DNA from: Streptomyces ardesiacus
GTDB taxonomy: Bacteria; Actinomycetota; Actinomycetes; Streptomycetales; Streptomycetaceae
NCBI RefSeq assembly: GCF_003112575.1
Contig: NZ_BEWC01000005.1
Location: 1-64,000, forward strand
Direction: 5' to 3'
Length of the DNA: 64,000 bases
How positions within the stretch are numbered: position 1 is the first letter of the stretch; each line of letters opens with the position of its first letter. The notes beneath the pieces are model-generated. The model was given only the letters and a program-made list of their open reading frames with translations, ran no database searches and had not been told where the DNA came from. Both the position numbers and the translations under genes were made by a program. This document shows, in pieces, positions 50,866-59,004 of the stretch.

Positions 50866-51972
50866 ATGAGCGTGCGCATCGACATCACGGGGCTGCGGCC
50901 GGAGAGGGTCACCGTCGTGCCCTCCCCGCTGGCCGAGCTGGGCATGGCGCTGCACGCGCTGTCCGAGCCGGGGCACCACCCGGGGCTGCAGGGCTGGGCG
51001 ACGGGCGTGACCGCGCGGCTGGACTCGCACCTGGCCGACCGGATGTGCGAGGCCGACTTCCTGTGGCGGACGACGTTCTCGGACCTGTTCATGCCGTTCG
51101 CCGGGGTGCCGGGCCGCAGCACCCTGCCCGGCGCCACCCTCGCCGACGACCTGGACCTCCTCGACAAGCTGTCCGACGAGCAGTTCGTCGACGCGGCCCT
51201 GGAGTTCACCTGCGCGCTGCCGTACAGCACGGGCGGGGCCTCGGCGCTGGACGACCCCGAGGCGCGCCGACGCGCGCTGGACCTGGCCGCCGCGCGGGGA
51301 CCGCAGCAACTGCGCTTCAGCGAGCGCCTGCTCGCCGATCCGCCGCGCATCCGGGACTGGCTGCGGCAGTTCGCGCGGGACTGCGACGAGGCGTTCTTCG
51401 CCGAGACCTGGTCCCGGGTGCGCCACCAGCTCGCGGCGGACGCCCGGCTCAAGACGGACCTGCTGCGCCACAAGGGCCTCACCGAGGCACTGGCCGCCGT
51501 GTCCCCGGCGGTGACCCTGGACGAGGGCGCCGCCCGGATCACCGTCGACAAGCTGGGCGACGGCCGTACCGCGACGGCGGACGGCGGCCTGCTGCTGGTC
51601 CCGACCAGCCTCGGCTGGCCGCACCTGATGGTCCTGCACCGGTACGCCTGGCAGCCGGTGCTGCACTACCCGGTCGGCTCCCCCGAGCTGACCGCACCGC
51701 CCTCGGTCGAGCAGCTCACGATGCGGATGACCGCCCTGTCCCACCCCGTGCGGATGCGGATCTGCCGGTACCTGGCGCGCAGCGCGTACACCACGGGCGA
51801 GCTGGCGCAGGTGCACGGCATGACGGCCCCCGAGATATCCCGGCACCTGGGCGTGCTGAAGAAGGCCGGCCTGATCACCACCCGCCGGCGCGGCCGGTAC
51901 GTCCTGCACCAGCTGGACGTCACCGTGGTGGCCCGGCTGGGCAGCGACTTCCTGGAGGGCATCCTGCGGTAG
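50866..51972 (+). CDS. DUF5937-like / ArsR-family helix-turn-helix regulator
   Basis: A 368-aa protein. A long N-terminal helical domain (1-270; starts VRIDITGLRPERVTVVPSPL) of the DUF5937 type precedes a C-terminal ArsR-type winged helix (about 285-355): MRMTALSHPVRMRICRYLAR, then TTGELAQVHGMTAPEISRHL and GVLKKAGLITTRRRGRYVLH. There is no metal-binding ELCVC motif, so it senses something other than metals. ATG 50866 follows GGGGGC. The perfect inverted repeat upstream suggests autoregulation. Such proteins are common and uncharacterised in Streptomyces. Confidence 0.87.
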   Translation: MSVRIDITGLRPERVTVVPSPLAELGMALHALSEPGHHPGLQGWATGVTARLDSHLADRMCEADFLWRTTFSDLFMPFAGVPGRSTLPGATLADDLDLLDKLSDEQFVDAALEFTCALPYSTGGASALDDPEARRRALDLAAARGPQQLRFSERLLADPPRIRDWLRQFARDCDEAFFAETWSRVRHQLAADARLKTDLLRHKGLTEALAAVSPAVTLDEGAARITVDKLGDGRTATADGGLLLVPTSLGWPHLMVLHRYAWQPVLHYPVGSPELTAPPSVEQLTMRMTALSHPVRMRICRYLARSAYTTGELAQVHGMTAPEISRHLGVLKKAGLITTRRRGRYVLHQLDVTVVARLGSDFLEGILR

Positions 51973-51997
51973 CGGCCCTGGCGCCGCCGAAGGCCGG

Positions 51998-52657
51998 TCA
52001 GTCGAACCGGATGTGCCGGATCCCGACCCGCGCCTGCCTCATCCGGGTGCGCAGCGCGCCCTCGGTGTTGGGCTCCAGGGTGAGTCCCGCGAGGACGGCG
52101 ATGCGGTCGGCGGTCTTGGGGACGGTCGTGCGGTCCGTCCACAGGTGCTCGGCGAACTCGGGCTCGGCCAGCCGCTCCAGGCAGTGGTCGAGCCGTCGTA
52201 CGGCCCAGCTCTCCCGGCGCGGTCCGCCGCCCCTGCCCGACACGTACCGCAGGACCTGCCCGAGTCCGCGTTCGCGCAGCCGCCGCAGGACGGTCTCGCG
52301 CTCGGCGAGGAGGGTGAAGTGGTGGACGTCGTGGCCCAGTTCGCGCAGCCGGCCGACGGTCTCGGCGAAGTACCCGGAGTCGGTGACCGTCATGGGCACG
52401 ACCACGACGCCGTCGTGCCGGGTGAGAGCGAGGTCCAGCACCTCCACGACGCCCCGCCGCCAGGAGACCAGGTCCTGGAAATCGTCGATCAGCGGCTTCC
52501 GGGCGCGGGCCTCCCGCAGCTCGGGCGGCAGCATGCGGCGCAGGCCGAAGCCGGCGTGCTCGGGGTCGCAGACGACGCTGCCGGGGAGCCGGCGCCGTAT
52601 CTCGTGCGCGGTCTGTGTTTTTCCGCCCCCGAAGGGGCCGTTGATCCACAGGAGCAT
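51998..52657 (-). CDS. TmrB-like P-loop ATP-binding protein
   Basis: A 219-aa P-loop protein starting MLLWINGPFGGGKTQTAHEI, which closely resembles the start of TmrB, the tunicamycin-resistance ATP-binding protein of Bacillus. Other segments are SVVCDPEHAGFGLRRMLPPE, DFQDLVSWRRGVVEVLDLAL and VVVVPMTVTDSGYFAETVGR. Tunicamycin is made by Streptomyces species, so self- or neighbour-resistance is conceivable, but many such kinase-like proteins have other roles. It converges with the ArsR-type gene (25-nt gap) and lies downstream of the response-regulator gene. Confidence 0.75.
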   Translation of the reverse strand: MLLWINGPFGGGKTQTAHEIRRRLPGSVVCDPEHAGFGLRRMLPPELREARARKPLIDDFQDLVSWRRGVVEVLDLALTRHDGVVVVPMTVTDSGYFAETVGRLRELGHDVHHFTLLAERETVLRRLRERGLGQVLRYVSGRGGGPRRESWAVRRLDHCLERLAEPEFAEHLWTDRTTVPKTADRIAVLAGLTLEPNTEGALRTRMRQARVGIRHIRFD

Positions 52658-52697
52658 GCGCAGACCCTACCGATGCGGAGCGTCGCGCACAGGCCCG

Positions 52698-53372
52698 TCA
52701 GCCGTGCCCGCCGCCGGCCCGCACCAGCCCGGTCTCGTAGGCCAGGACCACCACCTGCACCCGGTCGCGCAGGCCCAGCTTGGTCAGGATGCGGCCCACG
52801 TGCGTCTTCACGGTCGCCTCCGACAGCACGAGCCGCGCCGCGATCTCGCCGTTGGACAGGCCCTGCGCCACCAGCACCATCACCTCGCGCTCCCGCTCGG
52901 TGAGGCGTTGCAGCTCCTTCTGGCGGGGCTCCTGTCCGGTGGCCGGCAGCATCGGCGCGAACCGGTCCAGGAGCCGCCGGGTGGTGGAGGGGGCGACCAC
53001 CGCGTCGCCGCTGTGCACCGAACGGATCGCGGCGAGCAGCTCGCCGGGCGGCACGTCCTTGAGCATGAAGCCGGAGGCGCCCGCCTTCAGCGCCGAGAAC
53101 GCGTACTCGTCGAGGTCGAAGGTGGTCAGGATCAGCACCTTCGGGGCGTCCGGGTCCACGCAGATCCGGCTCGTGGTCTCCACGCCGTCGAGCTTGGGCA
53201 TGCGGACGTCCATCAGGACGACGTCCACGGCGGTCGAGCGCAGCACCTGGAGGGCCTCGACGCCGTCACCCGCCTCCGCGACGACCTCCATGTCCGGCTG
53301 GGCCGCCAGCACCATCCGGAACCCGGTGCGCAGCAGCACCTGGTCGTCGACGAGCATCACGCGGATCGCCAT
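52698..53372 (-). CDS. NarL/LuxR-family response regulator
   Basis: A 224-aa two-component regulator. The receiver domain starts AIRVMLVDDQVLLRTGFRMV; the phospho-acceptor Asp is in DVVLMDVRMPKLDGVETT. The C-terminal LuxR HTH (RLTEREREVMVLVAQGLSNG, then EIAARLVLSEATVKTHVGRI) binds DNA. It is encoded 61 nt downstream of its kinase on the same strand, so they form a pair. The stimulus is unknown. Confidence 0.94.
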   Translation of the reverse strand: MAIRVMLVDDQVLLRTGFRMVLAAQPDMEVVAEAGDGVEALQVLRSTAVDVVLMDVRMPKLDGVETTSRICVDPDAPKVLILTTFDLDEYAFSALKAGASGFMLKDVPPGELLAAIRSVHSGDAVVAPSTTRRLLDRFAPMLPATGQEPRQKELQRLTEREREVMVLVAQGLSNGEIAARLVLSEATVKTHVGRILTKLGLRDRVQVVVLAYETGLVRAGGGHG

Positions 53373-53433
53373 CGGGCCTCTTCTTCCTTTGCCTTACAGG
53401 TGTCAACGCCGTACACGCGTACGGGCGCGGTGG

Positions 53434-54636
53434 TCACGCGGGCTTCAGCGGCAGCAGTGCGCTGATGCGGAATCCTCCGCCCGGGCGCGGGCCCGCGTCC
53501 AGGGTTCCGCCGACCATGCCGATCCGCTCCCGCATGCCGATCAGGCCGTGGCCCTGGCCGTCGAGGCCGCCCTCCTCGTACAGCTCGTGCGGGGCGCCCT
53601 TGCCGTCGTCCTCGATGAGCAGCCCGAGGCCGTCGTCGAAGTAGACCAGGCGCACGCTCGCGCCCGCGTTCTCCCCGCCGTGCTTGCGGGTGTTGGTCAG
53701 CGCCTCCTGCACGATGCGGTACGCGGTCAGCTCCACGCCGCTGGGCAACTGCCTGGGGGTGCCCTCGACCTTGAAGTCGACGGGCAGCCCGGAGGTGCGG
53801 CACTGCTCGACGAGGTCCTCGATCTGCTGGACGTCCGGCTGCGGGACGTACTCCCCCGCCTCCTGGTGCTCGCCGGTGCGCAGCACGCCGAGCAGGCGGC
53901 GCATCTCCGCGAGGGCCTGCCGGCCGGTGGAGGAGATGGTCTCCAGGGCCTTCTTCGCCTGGTCGGGCGCCGCATCCATGACATAGGCGGCACCGTCGGC
54001 CTGCACCACCATGACGGAGACGTTGTGGGCGACGACGTCGTGCAGCTCGCGCGCGATCCGGGCGCGCTCGGCGGCGACCGCGACCTTGGCCTGCGCCTCG
54101 CGCTCCTTCTCCAGCCGGGTCGCGCGCTCCTCCAGCTGCGCGAAGTAGGCGCGGCGGGTGCGGACGGAGTCGCCGAGCACCCAGGCGAGGGCGAAGGGGA
54201 CCGCCTGGAAGACGGTCACGGCGATGGTGGTCCCCATGCCCAGTTCGCTGTCGGACCAGCGCAACTGGGCCAGCGGCGCCGCGCACAGGCCCGTGACCAG
54301 CGCGGTCCGGGAGGCCCAGCGGGCGCCGGTCGCCGCCACGGTGTAGATGATCACCAGGAAGGCGAAGTCGGCGGGCATCGTCGAGACGTCGAGCACGAGC
54401 TGCCCCAGGCCCAGTGCGACGGCGAGCAGCAGCATCCACTCCGGCATCCGCTGGCGCAGCGCCATCACGACGCCGAGCAGCACCACGAAGGGCAGGATCA
54501 GCGCCAGGCTGTCCGTCCCGTCCGTCCGCGTCCCCGGGGTCGCCGCGGAAACGACGGAGATTCCGAGCACGACGAGGGCCCAGAAGGTGTCGACCCCGGT
54601 CGGGTGTCTGCGGAGGAAGTCGTAGAGGCGCTGCAC
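53434..54636 (-). CDS. HisKA_3-type sensor histidine kinase
   Basis: A 400-aa membrane kinase with about five to six N-terminal helices (for example TFWALVVLGISVVSAATPG, LALILPFVVLLGVVMALRQ, FAFLVIIYTVAATGARW) and no large extracellular domain. A coiled stretch (FAQLEERATRLEKEREAQ) leads to the HisKA_3 dimerisation motif with the phospho-acceptor His in ARIARELHDVVAHNVSVMVV, and a C-terminal ATPase with GLIGMRERIGMVGGTLDAGP. The architecture fits the NarL-partner, intramembrane-sensing type. It signals to the regulator at 52698-53372. Confidence 0.93.
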   Translation of the reverse strand: MQRLYDFLRRHPTGVDTFWALVVLGISVVSAATPGTRTDGTDSLALILPFVVLLGVVMALRQRMPEWMLLLAVALGLGQLVLDVSTMPADFAFLVIIYTVAATGARWASRTALVTGLCAAPLAQLRWSDSELGMGTTIAVTVFQAVPFALAWVLGDSVRTRRAYFAQLEERATRLEKEREAQAKVAVAAERARIARELHDVVAHNVSVMVVQADGAAYVMDAAPDQAKKALETISSTGRQALAEMRRLLGVLRTGEHQEAGEYVPQPDVQQIEDLVEQCRTSGLPVDFKVEGTPRQLPSGVELTAYRIVQEALTNTRKHGGENAGASVRLVYFDDGLGLLIEDDGKGAPHELYEEGGLDGQGHGLIGMRERIGMVGGTLDAGPRPGGGFRISALLPLKPA

Positions 54637-54765
54637 GTAACCCAGCGTAGGGAAGCGGAATAGGTGCAGGGGTCAACCGAAGGGCCGATCCGCGTCCCCC
54701 GCGCATACTCCGCAAGGTGGAGGCTCCGCTCTTCTGTGCCCCGTCGCGCCCCCTAACCTGAGCCC

Positions 54766-55899
54766 GTGACACCAGGGACGGCAGGGGACGGCGGGGCTCA
54801 GGAGACGCAGGGGGAGTGGCGGGGCTGGCGCCGGGCCGCGCAGGACGCGCTCTACGGACCCGAGGGGTTCTACCGCACCGGAGCCGAGGGCCCGGCCGGG
54901 CACTTCCGTACGTCCGTGCACGCGTCGCCGCTGTTCGCGGGGGCCGTGGCCCGGCTGCTGTGCCGGGTCGACGAGGCCCTGGGGCGCCCGGCCGCGCTGG
55001 ACTTCGTGGACATGGCGGCCGGGCGGGGCGAGCTGGTCACCGGCGTGCTGGCGGCCCTGCCCGCCCGGGTGGCCGCCCGCACGCGCGCGTACGCCGTCGA
55101 GGTCGCCGCCCGCCCGGCGGGTCTCGACCGGCGGGTCCGCTGGCTCGCCGAGCCGCCGGACGGCGTCACCGGGCTGCTGTTCGCCAACGAGTGGCTGGAC
55201 AACGTACCGGTGGAGGTGGCGCAGGTGGACGCCGCGGGCGTGGCGCGGCGGGTGCTCGTCCGCCGCGACGGGACCGAGCGGCTCGGGGAGCCGGTGGCCG
55301 GGGCGGAGGCCGAGTGGCTGGCCCGGTGGTGGCCGCTGACCGGCGAGGAGGGGTTGCGGGCGGAGGTCGGGCTGCCCCGCGACGAGGCATGGGCGTCGGC
55401 GGTGGCGACGCTGGAGGCCGGGCTGGCGGTGGCCGCGGACTACGCGCACACCGCGACCGCCCGCCCGCCCTTCGGGACGCTCACCGGCTTCCGGGACGGG
55501 CGGGAGACGGAACCGGTGCCGAACGGGACGTGCGACCTCACCGCACACGTGGCGCTGGACGCGTGCGCGGCCGCCCCCACCGCGTGCGCGACGGCCGCCC
55601 CCGCGGGCGCCGCGACCGCACTCGCCGCGAGGTGCGCTCCGGAGCACACGCCCCCGGACGCGCTCCTGCGCCCCCAGCGAGAGGCCCTGCGCGCGCTGGG
55701 CATCACCGGCGCACGTCCCCCGCTGGCGCTGGCCTCCACCGACCCCGCTCGGTACGTGCGTGCCCTCGCGGACGCCTCCCAGGCCGCCGAACTGACCGCG
55801 CCCGGCGGGCTCGGCGACTTCGTGTGGCTGCTGCAGCCCGTGGGGGCGGTGGACGCCGCCGCGCTACTTGTCGATGTCGCCGACGACGAAGAACAGTGA
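54766..55899 (+). CDS. MidA/NDUFAF7-like SAM-dependent methyltransferase
   Basis: A 377-aa protein of the Methyltransf_28 (MidA/NDUFAF7) type. Diagnostic parts are YGPEGFYRTGAEGPAGHFRT, SPLFAGAVARLLCRVDEALG, VDMAAGRGELVTGVLAAL (SAM motif I), LFANEWLDNVPVEVAQ and the late GDFVWLLQPVG. Mitochondrial NDUFAF7 methylates an arginine of NDUFS2, the NuoD homologue, during complex I assembly. Here the gene's 3' end overlaps an orphan nuoD by 36 bp, convergently. GTG 54766 follows TAACCT by 6 nt (leaderless). Confidence 0.82.
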   Translation: MTPGTAGDGGAQETQGEWRGWRRAAQDALYGPEGFYRTGAEGPAGHFRTSVHASPLFAGAVARLLCRVDEALGRPAALDFVDMAAGRGELVTGVLAALPARVAARTRAYAVEVAARPAGLDRRVRWLAEPPDGVTGLLFANEWLDNVPVEVAQVDAAGVARRVLVRRDGTERLGEPVAGAEAEWLARWWPLTGEEGLRAEVGLPRDEAWASAVATLEAGLAVAADYAHTATARPPFGTLTGFRDGRETEPVPNGTCDLTAHVALDACAAAPTACATAAPAGAATALAARCAPEHTPPDALLRPQREALRALGITGARPPLALASTDPARYVRALADASQAAELTAPGGLGDFVWLLQPVGAVDAAALLVDVADDEEQ

Positions 55900-57015
55900 C
55901 CCCAGGATCGCCACCATGTCCGCGACCAGCGTCCCGGGCAGCAGGTCCGCCAGCGCCTGGATGTTGTTGTACGACGCCGAGCGCAGCTTCAGCCGGTACG
56001 GGGTCTTCTCGCCCTTGCTGACCAGGTAGTAGCCGTTGATGCCGAGCGGGTTCTCGGTCCAGGCGTAGGTGTGGCCCTCGGGCGCCTTCAGCACCTTGGG
56101 GAGCCGCTGGTTGACCGGCCCGGGCGCCAGCTCGGCCAGGCGGTCCAGGCAGGCGTCGGCGAGGTCGAGGGCGTTGTGCGTCTGCTCCAGGAGGCACTCG
56201 AAGCGGGCCAGGCAGTCGCCCTCGGTGCGGGTGACGACCCTGAGGGTGTCCTGCAGCTCGCCGTAGGCCAGGTAGGGCTCGTCGCGGCGCAGGTCGAAGT
56301 CGACGCCGGAGGCGCGGGCGACGGGACCGCTGACGCCGTAGGCGTGCACGGCCTCCGGGGACAGGGCGCCGACCCCGCGCGTGCGTCCCCGGAAGATCTC
56401 GTTGCCGAGGACCAGGTCGTCGAAGACGTCCATGCGCGGGCGCACGGCGGCGACGGCGGCACGCGCGCGCGTGGTCCAGCCCGCCGGGAGGTCCTCCTTG
56501 AGGCCGCCGACGCGGTTGAACATGTAGTGCATGCGCCCGCCGGAGACCTCCTCCATCACGTTCTGGAGGACCTCCCGCTCCCGGAAGGCGTAGAAGACCG
56601 GGGTGATGCCGCCCAGCTCCAGCGGGTACGACCCCAGGAACATCAGGTGGTTGAGCACCCGGTTCAGCTCGGCGAGCAGCGTGCGCGTCCACACCGCGCG
56701 CGTGGGGACCTCCATGCCGAGCATCCGCTCGACGGCGAGGACGACGCCCAGCTCGTTGGAGAACGCCGACAGCCAGTCGTGGCGGTTGGCGAGCATGATG
56801 ATCTGACGGTAGTCACGGGCCTCGAACAGCTTCTCCGCGCCGCGGTGCATGTAGCCGATCACCGGCTCGGCGCTCGTGATGCGCTCGCCGTCCAGGACCA
56901 GCCTGAGCCGCAGCACACCGTGGGTGGACGGGTGCTGGGGGCCGATGTTGAGCACCATGTCGGTGCTCTCCGCGGCACCGCCGATTCCGACCGTGGTCTC
57001 CGTCGTAGGAGTCAT
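55864..57015 (-). CDS. nuoD2: Orphan NADH-quinone oxidoreductase subunit D homologue
   Basis: A 383-aa protein of the 49-kDa subunit family: STDMVLNIGPQHPSTHGVLR, EPVIGYMHRGAEKLFEARDY, NELGVVLAVERMLGMEVP, FYAFREREVLQNVMEEVSGG, MHYMFNRVGGLKEDL and the C-terminal ADMVAILGSLFFVVGDIDK. In complex I this subunit forms the quinone pocket. No other nuo gene is present, so this is a stand-alone paralogue; whether it enters complex I is unknown. The gene symbol follows Streptomyces usage. ATG 57015 has GGGGAGA upstream. Its 3' end overlaps the MidA-like gene. Confidence 0.88.
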   Translation of the reverse strand: MTPTTETTVGIGGAAESTDMVLNIGPQHPSTHGVLRLRLVLDGERITSAEPVIGYMHRGAEKLFEARDYRQIIMLANRHDWLSAFSNELGVVLAVERMLGMEVPTRAVWTRTLLAELNRVLNHLMFLGSYPLELGGITPVFYAFREREVLQNVMEEVSGGRMHYMFNRVGGLKEDLPAGWTTRARAAVAAVRPRMDVFDDLVLGNEIFRGRTRGVGALSPEAVHAYGVSGPVARASGVDFDLRRDEPYLAYGELQDTLRVVTRTEGDCLARFECLLEQTHNALDLADACLDRLAELAPGPVNQRLPKVLKAPEGHTYAWTENPLGINGYYLVSKGEKTPYRLKLRSASYNNIQALADLLPGTLVADMVAILGSLFFVVGDIDK

Positions 57016-57046
57016 GAACCCAGTCTCCCCTACGTACGCTGGCCCC

Positions 57047-57595
57047 ATGGAGACGGGGAGCCCGGACGGCACGGGCACGGCGGGCGCGACGGACGCGGCG
57101 GATGCGACGGATGCGACGGGCCCCTCACGGGAGGAGCCGGTGTGGACCGGCCTGCCACCGGGGCTGCTGCACATGCGACGGCTGTTGCTGGTGGTGTGGC
57201 TGGGCCTGCTGGCGCTCGCGGCGGGCGTACTGCCCGCGCTGTTGCTCAGCCCCGCCTGGGCCGCCCTGGCCCTCGTGCCCCTGGCCCTGCTGGCCTGGGG
57301 CTGGCCGATGCTGGCGCGCAACTGGCGCTCCTGGCGGTACGCCGAGCGCGCCGACGACCTGCTGATCAGCCGGGGCGTGCTGTGGCGGGAGGAGACCGTC
57401 GTCCCGTACGGGCGCATGCAGCTGGTCGAGGTGACCTCCGGGCCGGTCGAGCGCCACTTCGGCCTGGCCAGCGTGCAACTGCACACGGCCGCCGCCGCCA
57501 CCGACGCGACCATCCCCGGCCTCGACCCGGCCGAGGCGGAACGCCTGCGCGACCGGCTCACCGAACTGGGCGAGGCCCGATCGGCCGGACTGTGA
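57047..57595 (+). CDS. Membrane protein with bacterial PH (bPH2) domain, YdbS-like
   Basis: A 182-aa protein. After an Asp/Ala/Thr-rich N-terminus, EEPVWTGLPPGLLHMRRLLL leads into two adjacent helices (LVVWLGLLALAAGVLPALLL, LALVPLALLAWGWPMLA), then a bPH2 domain (ADDLLISRGVLWREETVVPY, GRMQLVEVTSGPVERHFGLA, VQLHTAAAATDATIPGL). It matches Bacillus YdbS, which works with the larger YdbT encoded next to it. TACGCT (57035-57040) lies 6 nt before ATG (leaderless). The stop overlaps the next gene's GTG start. Confidence 0.88.
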   Translation: METGSPDGTGTAGATDAADATDATGPSREEPVWTGLPPGLLHMRRLLLVVWLGLLALAAGVLPALLLSPAWAALALVPLALLAWGWPMLARNWRSWRYAERADDLLISRGVLWREETVVPYGRMQLVEVTSGPVERHFGLASVQLHTAAAATDATIPGLDPAEAERLRDRLTELGEARSAGL

Positions 57596-58995
57596 ACGGG
57601 GCCGGAGAGGGGTACGACGCCCTCGGCGGGCCCGCGGCCGGCCCGGCCGGTTCCCCGGCGGAAGCCACCCGCAGTGCCGCCGACGCGCCCCCGCCCGCCG
57701 ACGGGGTCACCGAGCGGCGCCTGCACCCCGTCACCCCGCTGCGGCGGGCGTGGGCGCCGGTCGCCGTGCTCGTCGGGTGGGCCGTGCACGACCCCGACCA
57801 GGCGCAGCGCCAACTGACCCGGCTGACCACGACCCACCTCTTGGTCGGTCTGGCCGTACTGATCCCGGCCGCCGCCCTGTACGGCTTCCTCACCTGGTGG
57901 TTCACCCACTACGCGGTGACCGGCACCGAGCTGCGCATCCGCACCGGACTGCTGTTCCGCCGCACCGCGCACATCCGCCTGGAACGCATCCAGGCCGTCG
58001 ACGTCACCCAGCCCCTGCTGGCCCGGGTCGCGGGGGTCGCCAAGCTCAAGCTCGACGTCATAGGCACCGGCAAGAAGGACGAACTGGCCTTCCTGGGCGC
58101 CGGCGAGGCCCGCGCACTGCGGGCCGAGCTGCTCGCGCGCGCGGCGGGCTTCGCGCCCGAGACCGCGCACGAGGTCGGCGAGGCCCCCGAGCGGCAGCTG
58201 CTGCGGGTGCCGCCCGGCGTCCTCGCCGTCTCCCTGCTGCTGACCGGCGCCACCTGGGGCACGCTGCTCGCCGCCGTCGTCGTACCGACGCTGCTGTGGC
58301 TGGCCACCCACAACCTGTGGACGGTGCTGGCGACCGCCGTACCGCTGGTGGGCGCCGCGGGCGCGAGCAGCGCCGGCCGGTTCGTCGGGGAGTACGACTG
58401 GAGGGTGGCCGAGTCACCGGACGGGCTCCGCATCGACCACGGCCTGCTGGACCGCACCCACGAGACCGTGCCGCCGGGCCGGGTGCAGACCGTGCGCATC
58501 GTGGAGCCGCTGCTGTGGCGGCGGCGCCGCTGGGTGCGGGTGGAGCTGGACGTGGCCGGCTCCTCGAACTCCCTCCTGCTGCCGGTCGCCCCGCGCGAGA
58601 TCGCCGAGTCGGTCGTCGCGCGGGTGCTTCCCGGGGTGACCGTCCCGACGGGAGAAGCGCTGTCCCGCCCGCCGCGACGGGCGGGACGGTGCCGCCCGCT
58701 GTGGTGGCGCGGCCACGGGCTGGCCGTCACCGGCGCCGTCTTCGCCGCCCGGCGCGGCCTGCTGCGCCGCAGCCTGGCGCTGGTGCCGCACGCCAAGGTG
58801 CAGAGCGTCCGCCTCACGCAGGGACCCGTGCGGCGTGCCCTGCGGCTGGCCGACGTCCACGTGGACACCGGGGCGAACCACACGGTGACCGCGAGCCTGC
58901 GCGACGCCGCCGAGGCCGCGGAGCTGCTGCGCCGGCAGGCGGAACGCTCCCGGACCGGCCGCCGGGACGCCCCGCCGGACCGCTGGATGGCCTGA
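57592..58995 (+). CDS. Membrane protein with repeated PH (bPH2) domains, YdbT-like
   Basis: A 467-aa protein with paired transmembrane helices and three PH-like (DUF304) modules: about 110-185 (TGTELRIRTGLLFRRTAHIR, LERIQAVDVTQPLLARVAGV), about 275-355 (RIDHGLLDRTHETVPPGRVQ, TVRIVEPLLWRRRRWVRVEL) and about 375-445 (FAARRGLLRRSLALVPHAKV, QSVRLTQGPVRRALRLADVH). GTG 57592 overlaps the previous stop codon (GTGA), so the two proteins are made together and probably form a complex. In Bacillus the pair affects resistance to bacteriocins; the mechanism is unknown. Confidence 0.9.
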   Translation: MNGAGEGYDALGGPAAGPAGSPAEATRSAADAPPPADGVTERRLHPVTPLRRAWAPVAVLVGWAVHDPDQAQRQLTRLTTTHLLVGLAVLIPAAALYGFLTWWFTHYAVTGTELRIRTGLLFRRTAHIRLERIQAVDVTQPLLARVAGVAKLKLDVIGTGKKDELAFLGAGEARALRAELLARAAGFAPETAHEVGEAPERQLLRVPPGVLAVSLLLTGATWGTLLAAVVVPTLLWLATHNLWTVLATAVPLVGAAGASSAGRFVGEYDWRVAESPDGLRIDHGLLDRTHETVPPGRVQTVRIVEPLLWRRRRWVRVELDVAGSSNSLLLPVAPREIAESVVARVLPGVTVPTGEALSRPPRRAGRCRPLWWRGHGLAVTGAVFAARRGLLRRSLALVPHAKVQSVRLTQGPVRRALRLADVHVDTGANHTVTASLRDAAEAAELLRRQAERSRTGRRDAPPDRWMA

Positions 58996-59004
58996 GGCCC
59001 GCGG

